From Adineta vaga (lineage: Eukaryota > Rotifera), in assembly GCA_021613535.1 (NCBI GenBank), contig CP075497.1, positions 4,278,001 to 4,342,000 on the forward strand: a stretch of 64,000 nucleotides of DNA, written 5' to 3'. Shown piece after piece: positions 36,351 to 52,049 of this stretch; the stretch's first letter is position 1, and every line of letters starts with the position of its first letter. The translations under genes were made by a program, and so were the position numbers. Under the pieces are notes generated by a model that was not told the origin of the DNA, made no database searches, and saw only the letters and a program-made list of their open reading frames with translations.

Positions 36351-39300
36351 ATGTCAGCACGTTCGAATGAACCCATCGAAGAGATAACAGCTGGTCATCG
36401 ACCAACGCCGAGTTCAAATGGTGATTGGAATCAACAAACACTTGTGGATGCACGAAATGTTCTTCAAACACAACAATCGAATGAAGCATCACAACAAACT
36501 ACCGAACAACGAACGGGCAAAAGTATGTTTTATCTTTGTTTTTCTTTGATTCATTACTAAACTTCTCGTCTTTTTCTCCAGTCGTTAAAGCACCGATTTA
36601 TCCAAATCATGTTCTTCATCCTGAAGTTATTCCATCATTAAACGATGTACCAGCTGAATTAAATAAACGTCGAAATATTCGTTTTATCGATCCATCAGCA
36701 ATTGATTCATTTGAAACAGAAATACCATTAGCTATTGCTAGCTCATTACAAGATGAATTAGAACGTGCCGTACAACATCGGTTAGTCATTTCATTTTGTT
36801 TATCATTTTTAATTTTATATTTTCTAAATCTACAGAGCAGCACAAGATCGAAATACTGAACAACATTCAACAACGGTTTCATCGACTGTTGAAAATAATT
36901 TATTTCAAAGTCTTAGTCCTGAAACAGCCTATACAACAAATGAAATAACCGAAGCATTTGATAGTCACCAGCCACCAGCAGGCACAAGAACATCTATCTA
37001 TGATAAATCAAGTTTACGAGAAACATTTCAACGAATTAAAATTGCCGGCGATTTTAATGATATGTCACATATTGAAGATTTAGAAGATGCAGTTGGTCCA
37101 TTACTTCGTGCAATGGTTATTCGTGAAAAGTAATTTAATGAAAAATATTAAAATTTCTTTTTATTTTTCACATAATTATTTATTTTGTAGATATATGATT
37201 TTCAGTCTTCAATCATTTCCAACAACAGTGGCGAAATTTTTGAACAAAACATTAGAGCAAGAAGATCAATCACGTCGTGCCTCATCAACTATTCGAACAA
37301 ATACCGGTCGGGATCAAAATTCAACACCTCCCTCATCATCTTCTTCCTCATCATCATTAATACCGAGTGTGATACCATTCCTAATTATCTCTTGCTTTGC
37401 TTTAGTTTGCTGTGTTCTATCTTGCTTGATGAGTTCCTTGCTAAATATTCATTATTCCTTGTTTTTATTGAATTTCTTTGTTTGTTTGCATGTTTGCAGT
37501 GATGCCTCTTTTTTATTTAGAATCTAAATTACGAACTAGTTCTGCTACTGTTAGTGGACAAACACCACCCAAACAAACTGTTTCAACTATCTATCCACGC
37601 ACGACATCACAACGGCGAACATCAAATGAGACCTCACCATCTGTAGACAAAAATGTTGAAGTCAAAGCAAAAGAAACCTATTCTGGTAGATAAATTTGAT
37701 AAGTTTCTTTGAAAATTCTCAACAGAAAATAGATATTCGACAAGAAAAATGAATAAGTAATCGCCTTTCGACCTAATAGTTTTCTACTTATTCTAATAAC
37801 TAACATGTTTGCTGTGCTCGCACGTTTGTGTGGTTTTGAACTAAGCTTGATACTTTTCTAAAAAAGAATGAATACAAATTTTAATTCTATTTTCACTTTC
37901 TTTTTTTTTATAGACGATTCTCATCCGTTTCATCCACCAGTGATTAGACGTGAAGATGCATTCAATATTCCTCTATTAGAATCTATTGATGTTCGCGTTA
38001 AAGCTGAAAAAGGAATTTATCGTGTTTATGTACCAAATAATAATAAAGAATGGATTCTGGTTGATCATCCTGTGGTTGATCGAAATCAATTTATTGATGA
38101 TTATACACTTCTATCAGCAATGATTACAGATGGTCCATTAAAATCATTTTGTTATCGACGTTTACAATATTTAAAATCAAAATATGAATTACATTGTCTT
38201 TTGAATGAAGTCAAAGAATGGGCTGCTATTAAATCGACGCCACATCGAGATTTTTATAATGTTCGAAAAGTTGATACACATATTCATGCAGCATCATCCA
38301 TGAATCAAAAACATTTATTACGTTTTATGAAAAAGAAAATGAAAACATCGGGTGATATGCATGTGTATCGAACAAAAGATGGACGTGTTATGACATTGAA
38401 GGAAGTTTTCGATGAATTGAAAATTACTGCATATGATTTAAGTGTGGATATGTTAGGTGTTCATGCGGTAAGCAAAGAATAATGTATGAGACGAAATAAA
38501 GTATGATCATCATTTTAGGATCGGAATACTTTTCAACGTTTTGATCGTTTCAATGCAAAATATAATCCACTTGGTCAAAGTGCTTTACGGTATGAATAAA
38601 AATCATCGTTCGTTTTCTTTCATAGGCAATGTAATCATTTTTAGAGAAATTTTCATTAAAACGGACAATTTTATTGATGGTGTATTCTTTGCTGATTTAT
38701 TAAAGGTAAAGAATGTTTTTTTTTTCTTCATTTGAATTATGTAATAAAAACAAAATCGAATTGTTTTCAGGAAGTGATGGGTGATTTAGAAGAAAGTAAA
38801 TATCAACATGCAGAATTTCGTTTATCAATTTATGGTAAAAGTATGGATGAATGGGATAAATTAGCTATATGGGCTATTAAAAATACAATGTATTCAGCTA
38901 ATGTTAGTTGGATGGTTCAAATTCCACGTCTCTAGTAACTATTTACTGAATAAGAATTCATTTTCAAACAAAAACCTTTCTCTTTAATTCCAGTGATGTA
39001 TATCATGCTAATGGTATAACAAAAAATTTTCAAGAATTTCTAACGAACTTATTTCAACCATTATTCGATGCAACGGTTGATCCATCATCACATCCAGAGT
39101 TATTCCGTTTTATGCATCATTTAACTGGCTTTGATTCAGTTGATGATGAAACGAAACCTGAACGACCAATAATTACAGCTGAAATGCCATATCCAGAAGA
39201 GTGGAATATGAAAGATAATCCACCTTATGTTTATTATTTGGTAAAAAAAACAAAGAAGAAAATATTTTTAGTTTTCAAAACTATCTATTCATATAATTTA

Positions 39301-40653
39301 GTTCTACATGTATGCAAATATTCTTACATTGAATCAACTTCGAAGGTTTGATATTCAATGAGAAATCTTTTTAATTCATTGAATTTTCTTGTTTGTAGAG
39401 CTCGTGGATTAAATACATTTCAATTTCGTCCACATTGTGGTGAAGCTGGTGCAGTTACACATCTAGTAACAGCATATATGGTTGCAGAAAATATTTCTCA
39501 TGGTTTACTTCTACGCAAAGTAAAGAATATACTTTCATTGTTCGTAAACTAATTATTTCAATGAATTTTTTATTCATATCTGTTTAGTCTCCTGTCTTGC
39601 AATATTTATTTTATTTATGTCAGATTGGTATTGCTATGTCCCCGTTGAGTAATAATTCATTATTTATTAATTATAATCGAAATCCAATGTTGGAATATTT
39701 TGAACGCGGTCTTTGTGTATCATTATCAACTGATGATCCAATGCAATTTCATTTTACTAAGGTAAGATTTTTGAGAAAGACGTTTTCTTATGAGTTAAAT
39801 GGAGGAACAAGAGACAAACACTTTTGTTAACAAAAAATATCAATGTATGTTTTGTTTAGGAACCTTTAATGGAAGAATATTCAATTGCTGCTCAAGTCTG
39901 GAAATTAGCATCAGTTGATATGTGTGAATTAGCTCGAAATTCTGTACTGATGAGTGGTTTTTCACATGAGGTATAAATCATGACAAAAACAAACTTTCTA
40001 TATCGTTTTTCATTAGGTTAAAATGTATTGGCTTGGTCCCGATTATCAAGAGGCTGGTGTGGCTGGTAATGATATTCGTCGAACGAATGTTCCAGCAATT
40101 CGTATTGCTTATCGATATGAAGCATTATGTGAAGAACTTCGTTTACTCGGTAATGCTTATAAGAGTCGACAAGAGGTAAGAAAAAATAACAAAGAAGATT
40201 TCTTAAGAAATGAAATCTATTTACTAGCGTAATGAGAAGGATCGCCGTTTACAACAAATTCAAATGAAATCAACTTCATTAACGAATCTTGAACGTGTCG
40301 GTAAGTAAATAAGCTTAGGTTTTTTTTAATCAAACAGATATTCTAAAAACAACTTATAATATTAAAGTACGAACAGGAATGCTTCCTCCCGGTTTTCAGG
40401 TTTGTTTTTCTGTTGTTAAGTATTTATATACATACATACATGCATATATCTTCTATTTCCCAACCTACTGTAATCTATATCTAATAAACTATTTATTTCA
40501 AATAATCTTTGATTTCTAGTTCTAAAAAATGGTAATCATCATCCAACATCTATAACTTCACACAATCATTTAACTGCAGATACAAATGGCAATAATTCCA
40601 ACTATGGAAGCAATGGAAAAGACGATTCAATAGATGATGTTTCACTCTTCTGA
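36351..40653 (+). CDS. AMPD: AMP deaminase
   Basis: Zinc enzyme that converts AMP to IMP in purine nucleotide balance, cytosolic. About 17 exons and 975 residues. The start is [13 protein letters not shown] at 36351. The N-terminal 300 residues are divergent and disordered, as in AMPD2/AMPD3. The catalytic part has [19 protein letters not shown] (zinc ligands), [65 protein letters not shown] (zinc and substrate histidine), [14 protein letters not shown] and [19 protein letters not shown]. The Asp pair of STDDP completes the active site. The C-terminus [19 protein letters not shown] is also characteristic. The intron at about 37363-37496 has a weak GTGTGA donor, and retaining it keeps the frame open into a hydrophobic stretch. 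MED22 starts only 234 bases downstream. Which vertebrate paralogue it matches is not decidable. Confidence 0.95.
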
Positions 40654-40822
40654 AATCATTCTTTTCTTTTCTCTTTGTGCAACAGTATACGTATGCCAAA
40701 TATCGATCTTTAATATTCCTCTCTCTCTCTGCCTCTCTCTCTCTCTTTAGAATCATCTAGATTTTCTGACGCTTTTGTTTATGATTTTATTTATTTTGTT
40801 TTGAAAAAGAAACTTATTCTAA

Positions 40823-40828
40823 AATAAA
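40823..40828 (+). terminator. Polyadenylation signal AATAAA after AMP deaminase
   Basis: The canonical hexamer lies 170 bases after the AMPD stop and 59 bases before the AG acceptor that abuts the MED22 start. The spacing recalls nematode operons. Confidence 0.55.
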
Positions 40829-40887
40829 CCAGATCACATATACAAAGAAAATGTTCTAATGTATTTTCTTTTCGTTTTTCTTTGAAG

Positions 40888-41388
40888 ATGGATATAAATC
40901 GTAATCGAAATACTAATGTGAAAGGTGCTGCTTTTCATAAGCAAGCGAAAGATAGTCTTCAATCGATATTAGATCATTTTATGGCAATGATTAATTTGAT
41001 GAAAGTCGAAGATGTATCACAGATACAAGTTAAAGATCAAGTACCGAGAATATTAACAAATACAACAGATGATTTTGAAATGCGTGTACGCGCTCATAAT
41101 ATGGTAAGAATTCCGGATAAATAAATGAAGATAATTCTTTTGTTTTGATTTTAGGTACGCGCATTTGAATCATTATTAAAATTGGTTTCGGATTTGAAAG
41201 ATCAAGCTGTACTTTATGATTTTCGAGCTATCAATGATGCTGTGAGAGCACAACGGCAACGATTTAAAAATCAGCAATCAGATGTGGATACAAAACTTGT
41301 TAGTTTACGTGATCGATTAGCTTTGGAAATGGTGAAATTCGAAGATGAATATTCCAATAAATCTCCTTTTAAAACTGCGAATAACTAA
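40888..41388 (+). CDS. MED22: Mediator complex subunit 22
   Basis: Head-module subunit of Mediator, linking regulators to RNA polymerase II in the nucleus. Two exons (40888-41103 and 41155-41388) encode 149 residues, near the usual 140-200. The start is MDINRNRNTNVKG at 40888. Conserved blocks include AKDSLQSILDHFMAMINLMK, DDFEMRVRAHNMVRAFESLL, KLVSDLKDQAVLYDF and LRDRLALEMVKFEDEY, in the order seen in MED22/SURF5. The protein is helical throughout. A TTTTTCTTTGAAG acceptor directly abuts the ATG, and the AMPD polyadenylation signal lies just upstream, so the transcript may be produced by trans-splicing from a shared precursor. AATAAA at 41457-41462 is the likely polyadenylation signal. Confidence 0.9.
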
Positions 41389-41795
41389 TCCTTTTTTTGT
41401 AATAATATTTTTTGTGAAAATCTTTGCTTAAAACACATTCAATGTGTACAAGATGTAATAAAAACAAACGATATCACTATTCGAAGACAATGAGCGACCT
41501 CTCTCTCTCATCACGATCGATTTTAAAGAAAATTTTAACGAATTAACTAATAAAACAAATAATTTTATTAAATTTGTGAGTAAATATCAGTCTTCTTTGC
41601 AAAAGATACAAAAGGACCCTAGGGTCTTTGTTCGTGGTTTGATTTCCTAATTGAATGGCTATTACCGCACTATTTTTCGTTGTTGTGTCATTCATCCAAT
41701 TGTTCAGTGACAAACGAAACAATGTCAAAACGAACATCATTTGTCACTTCTTCTCTTCTCGTTTCTCTCATTTCGCATATATACTTGTTCTCTAG
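41389..41795 (+). other. Short intergenic region between MED22 and MCM4
   Basis: It contains AATAAA (41457-41462) for MED22 and, at its right end, CTTGTTCTCTAG directly before the MCM4 ATG. No gene is seen; minus-strand frames here are short and carry no recognisable motif. Confidence 0.6.
41784..41795 (+). promoter_or_regulatory. Candidate splice-leader acceptor abutting the MCM4 start
   Basis: CTTGTTCTCTAG ends at 41795 and ATG follows with no intervening base. A 3' splice site with no coding exon upstream fits trans-splicing or a 5' UTR intron. Confidence 0.5.
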
Positions 41796-45184
<3,389 letters not shown>

Positions 45185-48100
45185 ATATTCAATTCAGATT
45201 TTGTTTTGTATAGAGATAAAACATAGATATATATATTTTTGTTATCCTTGATATTGTTCTTGTATAATTACATATGATGAATAAATACCGATAGTTTTGT
45301 GTGAACATATATTTGATTTATATATCGTTGATATTATAAAGAAATATGATGCCAAATTCTGATACAAGAGAGAACAAACCTTCGAAGATAAAATTTAGTC
45401 TTGTATATTTAACAAAAATAAGAGTTGTCTATTTACATAATATTTGTTTATATGATAATTGATCTTTGTATAATATGTTCTTCGCGATGCTATACAATCC
45501 ATACATATGAGATATGAATAGTTAGCGCGAAGTTTCTAAGTCACATTGAATGAATGTCTGTTTTCATGTAAAGAAAATCTCGTCAAAGACATAATTTTCA
45601 TAGTGAAAAGTCTATGAAATCATACTTTAAGGAAAATAGGACATTTTTCATCCAAAAATCTAGAACTAAACATCAATGAGATCGAAATAAATATTGATTT
45701 ATAATAAAAGATCTCTACTATACATATAAAGTTGACGAGTTTTTTCCTGACAAACACATTAGTTTCATCTCTTGGTCATCTCATTTCATTCGAATGGTTT
45801 CAAATGTTCTATGTATACTTTTCAATTAGCTATATATCAAACACAAAAATCTATTCTGTAACATCGTATTGAATTCCTTTTTATTATGAATGTTTGTTTT
45901 GTATTCACAATCATATTGGCAAGCAAAATCATCGAAACAGTATATTCCATTTGTTATTCAGCCAGCAGTTATATAAGCATTTTCTTGTTCAATGATCGAT
46001 TCCGTTTGTTGACTATTCATATTCGTACAATCATTCTTTGTTAATACTTCATCTTTTAGATTTATTTTATGTTTATGCAAACGTTTCTCAGGTGATTATT
46101 CAATTTTCATTATCTTATTTGCATGCGTCAATCGATCTTTTATCTGCTGACTGAGTAATCTCGGAATTATGTAATTCGGAAGCAATGATTACTAATCTTG
46201 ATCGCTATTCTAAGGAACTTAAAGTACAATTTTATATAACTGATGTATGACAAAAATTTCATGAAATCAATAGAATTATCGGTCAAAATTGTTCATTTCT
46301 ATGATTCTTTTGTTTGTATTTCATTGAAGGTTATAAATGCTAACAAGACTATCACAATGACGATCATTTCTTTTCAACTATCAGTACAGACGCTATGAAA
46401 CATATGTATATCGATTGGAAGGTCGCTGATGTTCTTTGTCTAATGAGATGTGTTAGAAACATGAAGTGGAAAAAAAGGAGAAGAACGAGCGAAAAGAAAA
46501 GAAAAGAAAACGAACGAACAAGAGCAATCGTCGTCGTTACCCCGTCAGTCTATTGTGACTCTGTCTCTCATTACTAACGATACATACAATAAGAGAAAAA
46601 GAGAGAAAAAAATAGATTCTTCTCTTTTTTTTTACTTTGCTCCGTCCGTTTTGTCGACGTATAATGTAGAAGCGCTCGCTCATTTCTTCTCTCTATCATA
46701 AACGCAAATAACTATTTTACGACAACACACGCATACATGCAGCAGCTGCAAATGTGAAGGCGCAGTGCGCAGCAGCAAAGAGTAGAGTATCGCTCGACAC
46801 CCTATATATACATATACATATATATATATTTCGTCTCCTACATACAAAGAGTAAAACAGCAACGATCCCAGCATCAGCAGTATTTTGGCATGGACAAAAT
46901 GATGACATCTTCTGAAAGGTTTTTAAAAAACGACAAATTGTGTGTCTCTTGAAATTTTGATGGCTAAGCACACACATATACATATATACACAATGCGCGA
47001 AATGAGAATTTTATTTAAGAAAAAAGAAAAGATTATTTTCTAGTAGAGAGTTTATTCGATCAGTGGTTTCTGTCCGTCTAGTGATGGATAACTTTGTAAG
47101 AAATAGTTGTTTTGCGTGCTCTTTTTCAATCAATAGAAAGAGTTAAGCAAAAAGAAAAGGAAAATTACAAACGTCGTCAAAAAGAAACGAATCTTCTTGT
47201 GAGTATATGGAAACATGATTGAAAAACACACACACACATACATACATACATACACAGATCTCTTTTCTTATTCGGTTGATGTCCTTGAACTTTCCCGATT
47301 TTTCTTCTATTTCGAAATATTATTTCATCAAAAGGGTTACATCTCTTCTTTTTCTTCTTTTCTTTTTTTTCCTTTTAGCAAGTAGTATGTCCCATGAATC
47401 AACAATGATGCTTGTCTTTATGCGCATTTTTTTGCTTTCCTCTTCTTCTTACCCTTCGACTAGTTTAACCCCATCTAGGTTTTTCTCTTCTTTATCTGTT
47501 CTTCTTAAACAGAAAAGAAAAATTTTGCCCCATTAAACAACGATGGGAAGACTACATTATGTATTAATAAGAACAAAATACATTGGACGAATCAAACAAT
47601 GCTAAGTGTTGTTATTGATTATAAAATGTAAAAAGAAAGTTTAATTTAAAGTATATCTTCAAAATGAGAAGGACAAACACAAAAAAAACTTATCAATGAA
47701 AAATTTTTCTTTGACCAAAAAAAATGGAATTATTTCATTTGATTGATAGGTTTTCCCAAATCTGTGAAAAATTTATATATCACCCTTATATTTCTATGAG
47801 TCATGATTATACCCTATCGATGACAAGAAAAGGTGTATAGACGAGTAGAATCAATTGATTATTTTGACATCGACAATATTGAGTTTTCTATTCATCAATT
47901 GATATTTCAATTAAAAAAACAATTATAGATAACTGTAAAAAAATATTCTATTAATGGTAATAATATTTCAGTATGACAAAGGCAAGGGAAAATTCGTATA
48001 TATATACATATACATATATCTCATTTAGTTATCTTTCCGCGCCAATTTCAGCTCATTTTCTTCTAATTCTTTCTTTATCACACGTGTTTAGATCCATATA

Positions 48101-48466
48101 CATATATATATATATGTATCTATCTTTCTCTATCTTTGTATGTATGTGAGCGTGTGTTGTACACTTCATGGTTGAAGATGGAAAAAAAATTTCATACAAA
48201 AAATTGAATTTAATTTAAACAAAAAATTCACGTCGAAAATCATTGAAGTCTCTAATCAGTTTTCCAAATATCAAATTCATATTTATGTATATATCGAACA
48301 ACAGCATCTAGATTTAACAAAGATATCATGTTGACTCTTAGGATACCTTGGTAGGTCAGAAATCCAAATTGTATATGTGTATATGTGTGTACTTGGACAT
48401 TTGAGAAGAGAAGAAAAAATTTACTTTTTATTTTCTCATTGTAATTCTTTTCTCGTATGTGCACAG
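45185..48466. other. 3.3-kb gene-poor region between MCM4 and the ZC3H4-like gene
   Basis: No convincing exon could be read. It contains MCM4 3' flank (AATAAA near 45278), a purine run of AAAAG units near 46493-46512, and several AT-alternating tracts (46801-46831, 47998-48020, 48096-48117). The first coding exon of the ZC3H4-like gene should lie here but was not found. A TTTTCCTTTTAG site at about 47368-47379, followed by ATG at 47387, is the best-looking acceptor, but the frame after it is not protein-like. Confidence 0.45.
46801..46831. repeat. AT-alternating simple repeat
   Basis: TATATA/CATATA units are seen directly; such tracts recur at 47998-48020 and 48096-48117. Confidence 0.8.
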
Positions 48467-51400
48467 GACGAATCAGACATTGGACAAGCATGTTAGTGAT
48501 TCTACGGACAGTGATAATGAAGAAAAAGAAGGTAGGATTTAAAATGAAAATGTGAAAGAAAAATGTCTATTGAAAATGTAATCTATTAGATGGTGAACTT
48601 GAAGAGGGTGAAGTTGAAGAAGAATTTGATGAGATGCCTCAACAAAAAGATGGTATGTATAAAGAAATCAGATTCAATGAATGATAAAAAATATTTTTTC
48701 TTCTTTTCTTCTGTTTTCTCAATGAAAAGATGCTAAAGAAAATAATCGTGATAATAATAATACAAATGATCCAAGTAATGAACCCGAGAATACAAATGAT
48801 GTTAATAATCATCTAAATATGGGTTCACAAAAATATCGACGACGAGAATATCATCATCATTTAGGACCACCTCGTTTGAATAGTACAGGAGGACAACAAG
48901 ATAAACGTAATAAACATGAACAACGAAGAAAACGACGACATAGTGGCGAAGACCGAGATGAACGAAATCAAAAACAATTTAAAGTATGAATAAAAGAAAA
49001 GAAAATTTTTTTCTTCAGAGACATAAAATATGTTTTGTTTCAGCGTGGACGATTTCGTGGTAGACCAATATCTGATCTACCTGATGATGGTGAAGATGAT
49101 GAAATGATGGGTCAAACATGGCCACCGAGAGGACAAAATCGTGGTCAACAACGTAAGCAACAGTCTGATAATCTTTCGAATGAAAATTCTGAATCAATCG
49201 AATCTGGAGATCCACAATCATCTTTAAATCCAGTTCTCGAATCAAAAAGTGAACAATCAATGATGAGCGATGAAACTTCGTCACCTATTCATGATCCAAA
49301 TGATGATGAGAATATGAATTCAGATGATAAACAAGATCGACCGAATCGTCCAAGAATGACACGTAACAATCAACAACAAAATTCAATGTCTATTGAAAAT
49401 CGTGGTCGAAGATATTATGATGGAAATTCGAATCCAAATAATAATTCAAATAATCGTCGTTTGAATGATCGTGATCGTTCTTCATGGCAAGATCGAAATA
49501 GTAATAACAACAGTGGAAATAATTCCAATTCTAATTCCAATAATAATCAACGATTTCGTTCGGATCAAGGATCATCAGCAAACCACGGTCCACCTTTATG
49601 TAAATTTTTTGTTGAAAATCGTTGTATGAAAGTAAGTTTTGAATTTCAAATTCAATCGAATGATTCATCAATGTTTCTCTTATAGGGTAATGATTGTCTA
49701 TTCAGTCATGATTATAAACCACAGAAAAAAATGGAAATATGCAAATATTATGTTCAAAATAAAGGTTATTGTCAAAAAAATGATGCATGTCCTTATTTAC
49801 ATGGCGAATTTCCATGTAAATTTTTTCATACCGGTCAAAAAATTTGTATGCAAGGTGAACGATGTAAATTTTCTCATGATGCTATTACTAATGACGATAT
49901 TCGTTTTGCATTCGAACGCGTAAGTAGAATTATCTGATAGTTTAAAAAATATGCATACATTTAATATCTTAGTTTCTCAATGATTCTGATGAAATGAATC
50001 GACAAAACCGTGGAAATCCAAATAACAATAACATCCATCATACTAGTAATTCATCATCTGTAAATTTTGATGTTATGAACACTGCATCTTTACCACCACC
50101 GCCACCAATGCCAGGTTCATTACCTGATCCATCTAATTTTCCTATGATACCAAATTTAATGGATTTATTTCTTTTACAAAATGGTCGATTATCAACGCCA
50201 ACAGCAACCACCGATCCAGCAAATACCGATTCAACAACAGTAACTACAACTAATACTTCTCAATCAAGTCCACCTATACAAAGGTTAGTATTTTTTTCTT
50301 TTGTTGGATTAATTTATTGACATGTTTCGTTTTATTAGACCTAGTCTATTCACTGATACACTCTCTATCGAAAAGACTGATAATGAAGAATCAATAGCAA
50401 ATAAAACTGTTTCTGTAACGAACAGTACTAGTCCATCATCATTATCATCTGCTCAAAATACAACATCAACTAATGACAGTGTATCAACAACGACAGTTAC
50501 TACTACTAATACAACTCCTGCTACGACAACAGCTACTAATTCAACTTGTCCACTACCATTACCACCAACAAATACGAATATGAATTTACCATCACCATTT
50601 GGTCGTTTACCACAACCAAATTTGGCTCGATCAAACAATTCACTTTTACCACCACCTCCACCGCCCAATCTATTCCCAATGAATACGCTTGGAACAGGTC
50701 GAGTACCCATTCTATTTCCAACAAATAATGGTTTACCAATGCCACCTCCACCGAATTCTTTACTTGATATGAAATTATTAGGTAAGACACAATTTTGAAT
50801 ATTTTCTCAAAATTTTCTTTTTTAAATATAATTTAGCTCAAGCTGCTGCATTAGTCGCTGTTAATGCTGCTGTTGCAAATCAATTTACAGCCAAATCTCA
50901 TCATCATCAATCCCAATCATCAAGTCCACAATTAGGTCGTGATATTGATGAACGTGATCGTCAATCATCGACAACAATGCGTGGAGATATCGATGAACGT
51001 CCATCTGAAGTTTACAATCGTCCACCAACAAATCTTGGTCTCTTACAAACAGCATCACCAACAGCAACACCAGCTCCACCAACAAATCTTAATTCACCCA
51101 CTCCATCGACTTCACCACCATCGGTGACTATTAATGATGAACAATTAAAAAATAAAACAACGCATGATATCTTTCGTACAACAAGATCAACACCTGTTGA
51201 TACATTATCCAATACAACATCCACCAATTCAACAGTTGGACCATCATTTGATTTTATTTCTATGTTGGAACAACTTAAACAACCCAAACAAACACAAGTC
51301 AAGTAAATAAGAACTTTTTTCGTAACAATATGTCTTAATTTATGATATTTTTTTCTTAGTGATAATTCTCATGATTCACTTGAAATTCGTACTTCATCCA

Positions 51401-51756
51401 GTCAGTCCTCTGTTTATATTCTACGACCCGTTCTTTGTTCCTTTAAACCATATTCCTTACCTGATAAAACCACCGATCCACGTATCCAAAAATATCAAGA
51501 AAAAATGTCTCAATGGTCTGAACAAGCACGATTAGAACGTTTTAAAACAACAATACCATCGTCAAATAATTATTCTATACCTTCAAGAACACAGCAACAA
51601 CAACAACAACAACAACAACAACAAACATTCATTAATGATGCTACGTCTTCACGTGATCCACGTTTACTACGAAACAGTGGACCAAGTAATAAAATCGGTG
51701 TACCAATAATTTCTGCATCAACTCCGTTTGTTCGACCAAACGATAATCTTCTATAA
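48467..51756 (+). CDS. ZC3H4/ZC3H6-like CCCH zinc-finger protein (5' end not found)
   Basis: Nuclear RNA-binding protein of the ZC3H4/ZC3H6 group. Family members restrict transcription of non-coding RNAs. The visible part starts at a GTGCACAG acceptor; no in-frame ATG precedes it, so a first exon is missing. Near the N-terminus [15 protein letters not shown] matches the acidic ZC3H4 motif. A basic Arg/Lys and Asn-rich region follows. Three CCCH fingers are spaced as in the family: [40 protein letters not shown] and [21 protein letters not shown] (49600-49880). The C-terminal half is Pro/Thr/Ser-rich, with PPPPP runs and DPRL motifs ([20 protein letters not shown]) typical of ZC3H4/6. It also has a Gln tract (51592-51624). 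About 890 residues are seen. The paralogue is undecided. Confidence 0.85.
51592..51624 (+). repeat. CAA/CAG polyglutamine tract
   Basis: About eleven CAA/CAG codons in a row encode a Gln run in the C-terminal region of the ZC3H4-like protein. Confidence 0.9.
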
Positions 51757-52049
51757 TGAGATATATTTTCATTTTCTTTCGTTGATTCTATGTAAATGAT
51801 TCTTCTCTATCTTTTTCTTCTCTCCGAGTGTATAATCAGTGAGAACTGAGATAGATAGGTTATTGTTGACGCGCATAACAATCTTTCTGTGTGTGTGTTT
51901 GTTTGTTTGTTTGATTTTTTTTAAAAAAAACAAGAAAGATATGTGTCTTTTATTTGAATATGTTTATCATATTGAATAATCGAAATTACACTATATCTAC
52001 TACTAGGAGATCATTCTTTTATTATACAATTAGAGAAAGAAAAGGAGAA

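Noticed and set aside
47219-47536. Plus-strand 105-codon frame beginning with an ACACAC tract
   Set aside because: It is low-complexity and Ser/Phe/Leu-rich, and no donor in the phase needed for the ZC3H4-like exon could be found.
50453-51302. Gly/Val-rich minus-strand frames across the ZC3H4-like gene
   Set aside because: They are antisense shadows of the Pro/Thr/Ser-rich coding exons.
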